A DNA stretch of 64,000 nucleotides, from contig OY821749.1 in NCBI GenBank assembly GCA_963682055.1, positions 22,141,631 to 22,205,630 of the forward strand. Direction: 5' to 3'. Positions 11,692 to 23,802 of the stretch are shown here, in pieces (position 1 is the first letter of the stretch; each line of letters starts with the position of its first letter). The notes beneath the pieces are model-generated. The model was given only the letters and a program-made list of their open reading frames with translations, was not told the DNA's origin and made no database searches. Source of the stretch: Primula veris. Its lineage: Eukaryota > Streptophyta > Magnoliopsida > Ericales > Primulaceae. The position numbers and the translations under genes are program-made.

Positions 11692-14231
11692 ATGGCCGGT
11701 GGAATGACCTCTTTTATCCCCATGCTTAAGAAAGATTTCTACGATAATTGGAGCATAAGAATGAAAGTGCTTCTCGGTTCCCGAAATGTGTGGAAAATCG
11801 TAGAGACCGGGTTTAATGAAAAAGACGCTGACGTAACTCAGGCTCAAATGAAGAACTTAAAGAAGAAGGATCGAAAGGCTCTTAAGATCATCCATTAAGC
11901 TTTGGATAAAACTATGTTCGAAAAGGTGGCTTGTGCTATCACGAGCAAATAAGCTTGGGATATTTTGGAGAATTCATTCAAAGGAGTTGACAAGGTAAAA
12001 AAGTTTTGACTCCAAATCTTACGTGGTGATTTTGAGGCTTTATGTATGAAAGTCTCCGAATCGGTTGACGACTATTTTTCACGAGTTCAAAAGGTCGTCA
12101 ATCAAATGAAAAGATGTAGAGAAAAATTGGACGACACCCGTGTTGTCGAAATTTTTTTACGTTCTTTAGATTCCAAATGTGATTAAATTGTTGTGGCTAT
12201 CGAGGAATCTAAAGACGTAGAATCTATGACGGTGGATCAACTTTTGGGCTCGCTCCAAGCTCATGAAGAAAAACTCAACAAAAGAGTTATGAAGCTCGAG
12301 CAAGCTCTTCAAACGAAATTTAGCATGAACGAGAAAAGTTTTGGTAACTCGAAAAGCCAACAAGAAAGAGATCGAGGTCAAAATTATGGTCGTGGTGGTT
12401 ACAACTTTTCAAAAAAGAAGAGAGGAGACAAAACTCTTATCCGAGAAGAGGCCGTGGAAGAGGAGGAAATTATAATGAAAAACTGAGGTATGATAAGTCC
12501 CAAATTAAATGTTATAATTGTCAAAAATTTGGGCATTACGCTTCCGAGTGTAGATTGAGTAATGATAAATTTGAGAAAATGGTTAATTTTGCTAGAGAAA
12601 ATGAAGAACGTTCTACACTTTTATTTGCGCATAATGAAAATAAAAGCAGAGAAATTACTACGTGGTATTTAGATACAGGGGCTAGCAACCATATGTGTGG
12701 TAATAAAAATATGTTTACCGAAATTGATGAAACGGCAAATGGAGATATTTATTTTGGTGATGAATCTAAAATTCCGGTGAAAGGGAAGGGAAAAGTCTTA
12801 ATCCAATTGAAAAATGGAGAAAATGATTTTATCTCGAATGTTTATTATGTCCCTAATATGAAATCTAATATTTTGAGTTTGTGACAACTCTTGAAAAAAG
12901 ACTATAATGTGTATTCGAAAAACCTTAGCCTTGTTTTAAAAGATAAAAATGGAAATTTGGTTGCGCAAGTGACTATGTCGAAAAATAAAATGTTTTCTTT
13001 GGATATTCAAAATGTTGGGGCTAAATGTTTCAAAGCGTGTTTTAAAGAAAAATCATGGCTTTGGCATTTGAGATTTGGGCATCTTAATTTTGGTGGTTTG
13101 AAATTGTTGAGTAGTAAAAATATGGTGAAAGGTTTACCTCTTATTGATCATGTTGATGAACTTTGCGAGGCATGTTTGTTTGGAAAACAACCGAGAACAA
13201 GTTTTCCAAAACAAGCGACTACAAGAGCTAAAAAACAGTTGTAACTTGTTCATACAGATATTTGTGGTCCTATTAAACCAAGTTCTCTTGGAAAAAGCAA
13301 TTATTTTGCTCTTTTTATTGATGATTTTAGTCGAAAGACTTGGGTTTATTTTTTGAAGCAAAAATCCGATGTTTTTGATGCTTTCAAAAAATTTAAAGCT
13401 CATGTTGAAAATGAAAGTGGTCACAAAATAAATTCTATGAGATCATATCGAGGAGGAGAATTTACTTCGAATAATTTTGAAAAATATTGTGAAGAAAATG
13501 ACATTTTTCGTCCTTTGACGGTTGCCTATACCCCACAACAAAACAGCGTTGTTGAAAGAAAAAATCGATCTCTTTTAAATATGGCTCGTAGTATGTTGAA
13601 AAGCAAAAATATTCCAAAAGAATTTTGGGCCGAGGCCGTTGATAGTGCGGTTTATTTGTCGAACCGATCCCCATCTCGAAGTGTTTGGGGTAAAACTCCC
13701 GAAGAAGCGTGGAGTGGAAGAAAGCCGGGAATAGCGCATTTAAGAGTTTTTGGGAGCATCGCATATGCTCATGTTCCGGACCAAAAAAGGTCCAAATTGG
13801 ATGCTAAAAGCGAGAAGTTTATATTCATTGGCTACAACCTGAGGGCAAAAGGTTACAAGCTATACAATCCGGAGAACGGAAAATTTGTTGTGAGCCGAGA
13901 CGTTGAGTTCGACGAAGAAGGAACGTGGAATTTCGACAAAATGGAGGACGACTATAATTTCTTTCCTTATTATAGCGATGAGGAAGACGAGAAAGTTCAA
14001 GTAGAAGAGGAGCCCACGACGCCACCACCATCACCTCCTTCGCATGGCGAAGTAGGATCCGCGAGCGATGAAAGTTCAAGCGAAAGGCCCAAACGTTTTC
14101 GAACCTTACAAGACTTATACGAAGTGACCGAAAGAATCGACGACAACGTTACTCTCTTTTGTCTCTTTGCGGGTTGTGAACCGATCGGCGTTGAAGAAGC
14201 GTTGCCAAACAAGTTTAAGGGGGAGTGTTGA
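11692..14231 (+). pseudogene. Broken copia gag-protease-integrase polyprotein
   Basis: Gag starts at ATG 11692 and is interrupted by in-frame stops near 11896, 11950 and 12183, then a frameshift near 12480. A CCHC knuckle (CQKFGHYASEC; its first Cys sits just upstream) lies near 12512-12552. Protease DTGAS is at about 12670. A stop at about 12882 precedes the pre-integrase HLRFGH-x-N and CEACLFGK zinc region. Another stop is at 13242. The integrase core follows with its three acidic residues in HTDICGP, FIDDFSRKTWVYF and VVERKNRS. After the integrase tail the frame passes GVEEALPNKFKGEC and stops at the purine tract. No reverse-transcriptase motif (YVDD) is present anywhere. It cannot make its own enzymes. 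Confidence 0.88.
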
Positions 14232-14518
14232 AATAATAAATTGTTTGGTACAATGTTTGCTTTAATGTCATGAACCTTTCGGATACATGCATAGATTTTT
14301 GATATGGATGCATGAATAAGTTATGTATTTTGATTTTCTAGAATAAATGTTGATAACTCAAGACCTTTGATATTTTTTTGAATTTAGTATAAATAGGTGA
14401 TTTACTTTCATTTGTAAGTACACCAAAATTTAGTTTGAGTTTGATATTATAAGAGTTCTTTCCTCTCTATATTTTGCGTTGTCATTTTATGTGAGTGAGT
14501 GGTCGTTTCGACCCAACA
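14226..14518 (+). repeat. 3' LTR of the 3.1-kb copia element
   Basis: Partner of 11372-11665. Starts TGTTGAAATAATAAATTG right after the purine tract and ends CGACCCAACA. Confidence 0.9.
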
Positions 14519-16088
14519 TGCAACTCATCTATTATCTTACTTATGGTGTATGTTGGTTAACAAATTGAGGGTTGTCAAACTTTCCTTGAATTTATAATCG
14601 TTTCTACCGTATTCCTTTCCTGATCAATTATGACATATTTGAAATTTTTATTTTTCTGATCATATTTACAATCGTTTCTATCGTATCCCTTTCCTATTGG
14701 AAAAAATCAACACCTCTTGAATGTAAAAAGAAGTTAGTGGAATCGATCAAAATATTATTAGACTATTCTGATGCTTTGTTCAATGCATTGTACTGTATAA
14801 TGTACATTAACCTCACTCAACAGATTCGACAGCAAGTTTCTTCTACCTCATTGATCATTATTAAACAAAAATCCAATTCCACGATCAGAAATTTTAACAT
14901 TTTAGTCGGAAGTTTTAAGCAGCCCTTATTGATCATTTCTTGTATTTTTCTTACCTTGTTGATCATTTCTTTTATTTTTAATTACCTTAACGATCATTCC
15001 TTTTATTTTAAATTGTTTAGTCCCACAATCGAGAGTTAAACTAATTTCAAAAAACAGACCGCCAAGTAGATAAGATATCTCCCCTTAAATCAATCATTAC
15101 AAAAGAATATTTTACATTTCGATAATTTCTTCTCCTGTATCTATTAATGGTAAAATAAAAACTTCATTTCACTTTAAAACACTAATAGTGACTAGTTAGG
15201 TTAACGAACATCCAATTTCACAATCAAGAACTAAACTAATTTCATAACAAGAAATATTAGTCAGATCTTGAATAAATGGACTCCTTCTAAATCGATCAGT
15301 TTCTGGAAAAAAAAGATCATATTCTTTCTACCGTTGTACTAACATTGTCTAATTATTTCCCAAAATCAACTCTGCTAGAGTTCGAAACAATACAATCACT
15401 TTTAACTAACCCTAACGCGAATCTATTACCACATTATATTAATTATAGTCTATAAATAAACACATAACCTAGATTCCTGAAATTTAATATAAAAACGAAA
15501 ACTCAGAAATGAATAGTTGTTAACTAACAAGAATCTAATTTCCTCAATCAATTAAAAACCACATACAAATAAATATTCTATAATTTGTAACAATTAAAGC
15601 TCATAAATAAATACTGAAAAGTGGCACTAACCCTATCAAGAATCTCATTTCACAATCAATTAGATAAAATATCACAATATCACATACAAAAACAGACATA
15701 TACATACATATGTAATACAGAATATCAAATCCGAATATAACAACTTAACGTACAGAAACTACTCACAATCTAATTCACATTGAATCAATCAAAAATCACA
15801 TAAAAATACATACATATATATATATATATATATGTTTATGTATGTAAATATGTATATATACATAGAAATGCCGAATAAAACAACAAGTAAGGTTCGGAAA
15901 TGAATAATTAAAATCAAAATGTCAAACCCTAACAAGAATATAATTCCATATATACATGCATACATATGTACATACGTAATACAGAATAGAATCTAAAAAC
16001 TTAATGATTAATTAAAAACTGTGGATCAAACCCTAATAACAACATAATTCCACATTGAACCAATCCAAAATCTCATAAATACACACAC

Positions 16089-16140
<52 letters not shown>

Positions 16141-16250
16141 GTATATGTAAATATGAATATATACAGAGTATCAAAGCCGAATAATAACTTAAGGTTCAAA
16201 AACCACTCAGAAATAAATAATTAAAAACAAAGTACCAAACCCTAACAATA
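14519..16250. repeat. Remainder of tandem-repeat copy 3 plus AAACCCTAAC sub-repeats and AT microsatellites
   Basis: Repeat copy 3 continues after the copia element (TTCCTTGAATT, TCCTGATCAA-TATGACAT-TTTGAAA, then the CACTTTTAACTAACCCTAA landmark at about 15400). From about 15630 to 16250 a shorter module with CAAACCCTAACAAGAAT and ATTCCACATTGAA-CAATCC recurs four times or more, also seen once at about 9400. AT runs lie at about 15810-15830 and 16100-16134. The AAACCCTAA words are isolated, not telomeric arrays. Confidence 0.55.
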
Positions 16251-16460
16251 ATTCTAGAGAGAGAGATAGAGATAAGAGTGTTGTTTTTATCTGAACCAAG
16301 CTGTGCTTATTACGCGTATGATAAAATGAGGGGGAAGAAACTAGAGAGTTGTAACTTACTATAATGGACTAGTATTAAATAGCAAATCAGTATATAAATC
16401 ACTATTTTATATATAAATGACTTGCAATTTTGGTCCCTCACACTATTTTACTCTCCCCTT
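16251..16460 (-). promoter_or_regulatory. Possible promoter / 5' leader of the UBX gene
   Basis: Read on the minus strand there is a TATATATAAAA motif near 16400-16410, followed within 150 bp by a CT-rich stretch (TCTCTATCTCTCTCTCTAG) of the kind common in plant 5' leaders. No start codon follows directly, so this would need a non-coding first exon. This is inference only. Also here, ACTTGCAATTTTGGTCCCTC is directly repeated (16420 and 16489). Confidence 0.2.
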
Positions 16461-16810
16461 CTATCTAATCACTCACACTATATAAATGACTTGCAATTTT
16501 GGTCCCTCACTTTTTCTAATAAATTTTGTTAACAGTTAATCATATCATTTAAATATTAAATTATATGATTTAGTTTTTATTTCGATAATTTTAATATATG
16601 ATATAAATCGATTAAAATTGTATGTAATTTCGTAGAGGACAACGAACTGAGTAATTGTAGTGCCAAAAACTAATAAAAATGGGACTGCATTTGAATTTTG
16701 ATCATGTTAATTTGATTGATTATGTTATTGTCTTTTTTTGCATGTATTTATAATTTTTTTATTCAAAAAAATCCTTCCCATCGATTTTTATATTTATTTT
16801 TTGGGTATTT

Positions 16811-16990
16811 ATTAATATTACTATCTTATAAATTGTCAAAACAAATAATAAATTTATTAATATTACTATCTTATAAATTGTCAAAACAAATAATAAATTT
16901 ATTAATATTACTATGTTATAAATTGTCAAAACAAATAATAAATTTATTAATATTATTATCTTATAAATTGTCAAAACCAATAAAAAAATT
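16811..16990. repeat. 45-bp minisatellite, four copies
   Basis: The unit containing CTATCTTATAAATTGTCAAA starts at 16821, 16866, 16911 and 16956, exactly 45 bp apart, with only a few substitutions. Because 45 is divisible by three, both strands stay open and spell repeated hydrophobic 15-mers. I treat these frames as by-products. Confidence 0.9.
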
Positions 16991-18775
16991 ACGATTACAT
17001 ATAAAAAAAAAACGATAACATTTCTAACTAAATTTCACATTTCTAAGATTTATTAAATTTCATATAAAAAAACGATTATATAAACATATTTATGGATCAT
17101 AGTTATACATTAAATATACTTTGTACATACTTATTGTAGTATAAATGTGTAGATACTCGTAAATTAATTTTCTGATCTTAGAGTTTAGCTAGATAGTAGA
17201 AATGTGTCTGGACTCGTACAATTAATTTTCTGATGTTAGAGTTTAGACATCTTAGTGAAATAATACAGTTTTTGTTTATGTTTTAAGATGTTGGTAAGAT
17301 AGTGTGCTATCATTATCGTAACGAATTTACGGTATATAAAACATTTGGTACGTTAATGATATAAAAAATTGTTATAGAATACAGTAATTTTTTTTTTTTA
17401 TCATTTTTGCATTGCTAATTTAAATATATAAACTCCCATTTTGAAACATCATAGTGGAAATTTAGAGACGTAATGAGTTTATGAATTCCTAATATATATA
17501 CTAATCTTGTTTAAGTCCAAATTCTTGAGAAAACTGATTTAATTTGCTCATATTTTTACAATGCTTAGATACAATATATTTTTTCTAAATACAATATACA
17601 TGGAGTAAACTTAGAAGTTTTTTGGATCCAAAAGCTATTACTTTCCACTGCCTTGTTCTTTTGATATCAAGGTCGCATGAAACTTTAGAGCCTTGGTGGT
17701 TATTAGCATTGTCTTTTCATAAAAAAAAAATTAGGATATTCTCAATTTATTATATGCAACATACTCATATTAACCATTTATTATCTTAATAACGTCGACT
17801 AAATATCGTTAAACAATGGCGAGTACTTTTTTATTTTTTTACAACCATAAAAAAGTAAGCATAAAGTGTGTGTGTATATATATACTAGTAATATTACTCA
17901 CACGTTGCGTGTGATCCACGTAATAACATAAATCTCGTAATATATTTTATCTAGCGACTAGCATTCACATGTTTAATCAAATTTCAAAAACAACTTGCAC
18001 TTGAACTTAACGTCTGATGATATAACTGAACATGGGCATCACAATTACAGCTCAAACTTGAAATTTGCATCATGATAAAGTCGACGGTTTTTATTTATAT
18101 TTGATTACATATTTAAACTTTCAAAAGAAAGTTGACAGGATTGCCATATGGCCTTGGACCATCTTATACTATTGCTTTTCTTCAATGTTAATTCTCCCCA
18201 GCCTGCAAGATAAATAACGTCAACATCGTTATTATTTAGTACGTATGAAGTATCAAATGTAACGTTACAATTAGAACTTAATTAGAAGGCTGAATTCGTA
18301 TGTCAGCAATCTTGCCCAAGCGACATCTTTGACAACTACACCTTTACAATTTCACTAAGAAACCTATCTACAACCCAGCCAATTTTAAAGTTTTAATATT
18401 ACTAAAATTTGACAATAATGTCATCTTTTCTTATATAGAAACACACACACAGTTACAATACTTATGTTCATTTATGCGGTTGTTTAGTTGCAGCTTTTAA
18501 GTAGATATTTGAATTGGATTTGCGGTCAAGAGTTCATCGAATGTTCTGGATTTTCAAGCTAAAAAACCACAAGAGCACAACTTTTAATTTAGCAACCAAA
18601 TGCAACCAATTTCTAAGTATAAAAATAATAGCTTAAAAGGTGTAACCAAACAAGGGAGTCCTCTCTCTCGAGTGAAAGAAGCAAATAAGGTCAAGTACAA
18701 TTATAAGACCGTGAATGAACTAAATTATCAAACTATATAGTTGGGGGGAGTCGACTACTGAATATTTAAACTCAT
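16991..18775. other. No gene recognised
   Basis: AT-rich intergenic sequence between the UBX gene region and the 3' end of the response-regulator-like gene. I see no supported exon. Confidence 0.5.
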
Positions 18776-21700
18776 TTAAGCAAAAAATATGATCAGAAGA
18801 AAACAAACCTCGTCAAACATGAGAAAGTAGTCCCCATAAGGGAAACTCTCAATGTCCTCCGCTGACAGCATTTGATCGTCTACTTCATGGGGGTTAGGAG
18901 TTGTTTCAATGAAATTTGAAAAGATGAAATTGTTAAAGTCCTCCATCTCGAATGCAGCATTGGTGCCGGAGTTTGTTAAAAATGGTTCAAGGCTATCCAA
19001 AAAATCAATAAAATCATCAATAGTCCTAAAAACGTTATCAAGAAAAAGATCGAAACCACTATCATTCTGGGAATTGTTCAGAAATAATGGAACCAAGGGC
19101 TCTTCGAGCGGTCCCTCTTTGTGTTTAGATGATGATGGTTGAGAATCGTCAACTTCTATCAAATTCGTCGATATCGGCGCCATGTTTTCGGGAAAACCCC
19201 CAAAATAATTATTTTTTCCAGAAAAGCTTCCCAGTATAGCATCACTATTCACATTGTTCTCGATTAAGGCCATGTGGTGTTCCCAGAGATTCACCTCTGT
19301 TCCTTGAAGCGAAGGTTGTTGAGGGGAGTTTACGGGCATGCACATCATTGGCATTCTTCCATATCTCCCTGGTCCCCAATGGCGGGCCTAAGGAAGAAAA
19401 AACAACCGATTTAGACATGTAATTTCCAATTCATCAAGGAAGTGAAATCATAGTAACAAAGGTACAACTTCAAAAAGATTGTACTTAAAACTTGAAGGCT
19501 CTTTTGGGTGTATCCAGTACTATTACATACATAACTATATATACGATTTTGAAATACTTACAATTATGATAGTTCTCCTCTGATAAAAAAAAAAAAAGGA
19601 TACATAATTTGTTTAGGGAGTAGTGAATATCGTATTCCTAATTTGGATTCTAGTACCTTAATATCAGACATATACTTTTTTCCTTGGAAAATACTGTAGT
19701 ACTACTTTAAATGTGTTAATTCGTGCACTACTTTGCACCAAACACACTTTTAGTTGCAAATAAAAATTGCCCAAAGTTTACTCATCGGATCCAAATAATC
19801 CCAAAGTGCCACTTAACTATCCACTTCTTGTAATTTAAGAGTATATTCTTTATCTGCAACTATATATGGAAATATTAAAACACAGTTACACAGTGTTATG
19901 TATTTAAATTTGATATCTATGAGAATTTTCTCACAAACTTTATATACTTGAGGAGTTAAAAAAATGAAGGATCTATATTATGTACCCGAAAAGAAAAAGG
20001 AGCACAAACCTGGACGGAACCAGCTACTTGCGTTTGAGTTATGCTAGGCTCAACATTCATCGTCTCGAGGCTTTTCGCTGGGTTTTGATTTAACCCAAAA
20101 CCGCATAAATCAAACACATGTTAGGCATTTGACATAGATGACTTCATATGCACAAAATAAACAGCACGACTAGTTTTTATCAAACTAATATTGCATACCA
20201 CATTGTTTATAACATCGAACGTTTCATCAACACATCCAGCCTTCCCTTAAACTAAAAAGGGTAAAAATGATACGTTCTTGACTTTCGTTTTTTTCTGTGA
20301 CTTTTTTGATAAGTGTGGGTAATAAATAATAATGAAAGAAGTTTATCACTAAGTTGCATACCAATATTATATCCAACTTGATATGCTTTCGAAGTGCCAT
20401 GAGCCTTAATTCTCCTCTTTCTCACAGATTCATCGGTTCCATTCCGGCAAATTGTCTTTTTTGCTGCTCTCTTCTTCAGTTTTGCTGCCTTGTTGTTTTC
20501 AAATCTTTCAGTTTCATTATTTTCTTCAAGACCGATTATTTCTACTCTCTTACCATTGTATTTCATATTAGGGTTGAGTTGAAACTTAGCTGACATGGCA
20601 TGTTGCCATAGGTTTATTATATTGTACAAACCAATAGGTTTTCTCATATAGAAATATGCACCATTGTTGAGGGCCTCTTTTGCATCCATAAAGCCATAGT
20701 CACTCGACATCACTGTTTTTAGGTCAAATGTAGAGATAATAAAACGTATTAAAATGGTTTAAAATAGTCCTTCTATAAGTGAAATAAAAAAGAAAAGAGA
20801 TATTGTCTTTAGTCTTAATTTTTTTGTTTACCAAACAAGCTTATACTTATACAAAACATGTAAGACACTGTAGTTTTGTCGATTTCATTTTAATCACAAC
20901 CGTTCATTGCATGGATCCACTGCTACTTTTTCTCAAAATAATCGCATGGTACTCTAAGGTCCCATAAAAAAACTTAAAGACTCTAAAGATACAAATAATT
21001 CACCTTTAAGCTCTACAGACATGTTTATATAAATTCCTATATAAATGAGTTGATTTCTTGTTTGTAGTTTTGTTTCCCCAACAATAAATAGCATCTAAAT
21101 TACAGATATATCGTTAGTGTCCGGTAATTTTTCAGAAGAAAACGTAATTGTGTCTATATCATCATTCATTAAGGCGATATAAGAACATGTGTCCTCCCAT
21201 AATGATACACTATAACTAGTAAACCTGTTAATGATAATTTACGACTTACGTATTGTCGGTATTTTTGTTTTGATCTTGCTGAAAAGGAAAGACCCATTGC
21301 CATTAGCTAATCCAGCATCCATAAGAACGAGATCAATTTTTTTGGTATCATCTGACAGTATCAAGAAAGCCACATCTTCCGATTGAGCCACGAAAACTGA
21401 ACATCAAGAAAAATAAATGTTAAAAAACATATGTTACATTAAAGGAACGAAACAAATCATAAATAATGTGGCATACTCACGTTTATCTTTAACGGCGGGT
21501 AAATTGAAAATAGATATGAAGGGATTTCTAGTGGAGAGATAAAAACAAAAGCCCGTTTAGATCTCTAGTACTGGTTAGTTGACTCAATGGACTTAGTGGT
21601 TAATTAATGGTAATTTAGAATTCTATATCATAACGTATATAAAATTATTGGTGTCCTTATAAATAAAAGTTTTCGATGAACGTAACTATATATTGTATTC

Positions 21701-22299
21701 ATCCATCTCAATTCAATGCATGTTAAGTATTTGCTTGGTATTATTAGCTAGAGTCATGAATGCTCCGAAGAGAAAAAACACGTTCTGATATTTTGAATCT
21801 AAAATCACAAACACAAGTTTGTCGTTTGTTGGAATAAGAAAAGCTAGTAATACGTTACTCATGTTATAAAAAAAAAAATATTGAATGATACTAATAATAT
21901 TTTTGATTCGGTCTCACATGGACGATAAATAACATTTGAGATATCGAATCTAAACTGGAATCTAATTTTGTCGGTTCGTGAGTTAAGTAAAATTATTCGG
22001 AAAGCAACCAATTATATGTTTCGGTGTCGTATATAAGATGAAATCTAACTTTTTTGTGTCCCGCGTTAATTTAAAATAACATGAATAAATGAAGAGAAAA
22101 AATCATGATGATCATGAATTGAAATAATAGTTCTATTTTGAGCCGATTCGAATTCAAATAAACAATAATTACCTGTATAAGCAAAAACCATTAAAATTTT
22201 TGCCAAAGAAGCTACCATTTCCTGATTATGATCAAGCACTAGAATATTTGTTTCCTTTCTATAGATCTTTGAATGATCATATCTTATGACATTTTCCAT
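18776..22299 (-). CDS. Type-B-like response regulator with degenerate receiver and eroded GARP/Myb domain
   Basis: Five exons join in frame: 22173-22299, 21250-21396, 20362-20712, 20010-20077 and 18776-19387, giving 434 residues. Residues 18-130 form a receiver domain. The phosphoacceptor-type Asp is kept at 69 (DLVLMDAGLANG), the conserved Lys at 116 (FYMRKPI) and the WQH after it. The first acidic pair is Asp-His (LVLDHNQE, 23-24) instead of Asp-Asp. A basic stretch (KLKKRAAKK, 169-177; VRKRR, 188-192) is followed by AKSLETMNVEPSITQTQVAG (209-228), recognisable against the type-B GARP pattern with ILELMNV and T-x-x-x-VASHLQ. The W-x-x-ELH helix and the HLQKYR end are not seen. The C-terminal half is acidic and Asp/Asn/Phe-rich, as in type-B activation regions. 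The last exon could also splice on at GAG/GTTTGT near 18809. Either a fast-evolving paralogue with altered DNA binding or a decaying gene; all splice sites are intact. Confidence 0.7.
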
Positions 22300-22872
22300 T
22301 GCTTACAAAAAAACACTCAAGTCAAAGATGGAAATTGCAAAAAAAAACTCTCTAGAAAATAATGTGATGGATCAATGGGATAAGAATTAAAGACTTATTT
22401 ATATAGCCTGAAAAAATTACTTTTTGTTATCTTTGTAATAAATTTTAAGATATCATGCTTTTTGACTAATATGGTTACATATTCATTACCAGCTACTAAA
22501 ATATTTTTTTTGTTCGTACTAGTGTTTGACTGTGTAGTTATTTGGTTTGACTGAGTAATGTTTAGGAGTTATAATTTATTGTATTTTGGTGGTGGTTAAA
22601 AAAATATTATATCCTCATAAAATATCGTACATCATAATTTTGTTACTACTTGAAAATACTTTGAATAAAATTTCCGAGTTATCTTGAGGACTGTAATTTT
22701 GAAACGGAAAAAATCAAAATAAAAGTCGATTTTAATTTGTTACTCATACATATATAGTAGAAATTTCTTTCACAAAACAAATAGTGTACATGAAATTTAT
22801 AATTGAAAAACGTAATTGGTTTAGATTTACAATTCTCTCGATCAATGTTCAGAAATCATGAGGATATTTTTA
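22300..22872. other. 5' flank of the response-regulator-like gene
   Basis: Likely promoter region of the minus-strand gene. Read on the minus strand, a TATATAAATA motif (complement of 22396-22405) lies about 100 bp upstream of its ATG. Nothing else is recognised. Confidence 0.35.
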
Positions 22873-23802
22873 TTGAGGCCGTATTTTTATACTATATTTT
22901 TTTCTGAAAAAACACATAAACCGTACATTTTTTGTACGAACCGTACATTTAATCTACGGTTTGGGTTGAATTGCAATTTTTTCGAATTTCAGGGACTGAA
23001 ATGTAAGTTCTGTAAACTTCAGGCAAACCGTACATTTCATCTACGGTTTGGACTGAATTGCAATTTTTACAAAATGCAGGGACTGAAATATAATTTCTGC
23101 AAACTTCTGCCAAACCGTACATTTAATCTCTGGTTTGGCTGAAGTTTGTAGAAATTACATTTCAGTCCCTGAATTTCAAAAAAATTGTAAATTAGTCAAA
23201 AAAAACATGAAATTAAACTTTTTTAATTTTTTTTGAAATTAAACTTTTTTTTATCTATATTTGTGTAAGTCTATTTTTGTGTTTATTTTGATAGATTGTT
23301 AGAATTGACCAATTTTATATAAAAAAAAATCATGTTTAAAATATTTTTATAAAAAAGTCATGATTAAAAGATTTATAATTTTTATAAAAAGTTCCTTTTT
23401 TATTTTAAATATACGAATAGAGAATTTATTTTTTTCCATTAAAAAAAAATTCATGTTTAATTTCAAAAAAAAATTGGACTAATTTGCAATTTTTTCAAAA
23501 TTCAGGGACTAAAATGTAATTTCTGCAAATTTCAGCCAAACCAGAGATTAAATGTACGGTTTGGCTGAAGTTTGTAGAAATTACATTTCAGTCCCTGCAT
23601 TTTGTAAAAATTTCAATTCAGTCCAAACCGTAGATTAAATGTACGGTTTGCCTGAAGTTTATAGAAATTACATTTCAGTCCCTGAAATTCAAAAAAATTG
23701 CAATTCAGCCCAATCCGTAGATTAAATGTACAGTTCATACAAAAAATGTACGGTTTGTATTTTTTTTCATAAAAAAATATAGTATAAAAATCCAGCCTCG
23801 AA
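22873..23802. mobile_element. Foldback element built from palindrome units (AAACCGTAC family)
   Basis: Two arms of about 330 bp (22873-23203 and 23473-23802) are inverted copies around an AT-rich core. Each arm holds three units of about 90 bp. Each unit has a palindromic core (AAACCGTACATTTAATCTAC plus GGTTTG) and a spacer with CAGGGACTGAAATGTAA. Outer ends are TTGAGGCCGTATTTTTATAC on the left and TTCGAGGCTGGATTTTTATA as the complement of the right end. The translated strands of the two arms are near-identical, confirming the inversion. No coding capacity and no clean target duplication were found. Confidence 0.85.

Larger units (their letters stand above)
11372..14518 (+). mobile_element. 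Non-autonomous Ty1-copia retrotransposon lacking reverse transcriptase and RNase H
   Basis: Direct LTRs of about 293 bp, both TG...CA, bracket a primer-binding site (TGGTATCAGAGCC, 11667-11679, initiator-Met tRNA type), a broken gag-protease-integrase reading frame, and a purine tract (AAGGGGGAG) ending at 14225. Flanks are GGCAA on the left and TGCAA on the right, a 5-bp target duplication with one change. It is inserted in copy 3 of the long tandem repeat: repeat sequence resumes after 14518. At 3.15 kb it is well short of a typical 4.5-5-kb copia element because the reverse-transcriptase/RNase H part is gone. Confidence 0.9.

Noticed and set aside
16716..17018. 100-codon plus-strand frame with repeated LLILLSYKLSKQIIN
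   Set aside because: It is produced by a 45-bp AT-rich minisatellite and is mirrored by an equally open minus-strand frame; no start context or homology.
22858..23142. 94-codon frame with repeated NRTFNLRFGLN-like words
   Set aside because: It is a translation of the palindromic repeat arms; the same words appear on the other strand of the second arm.
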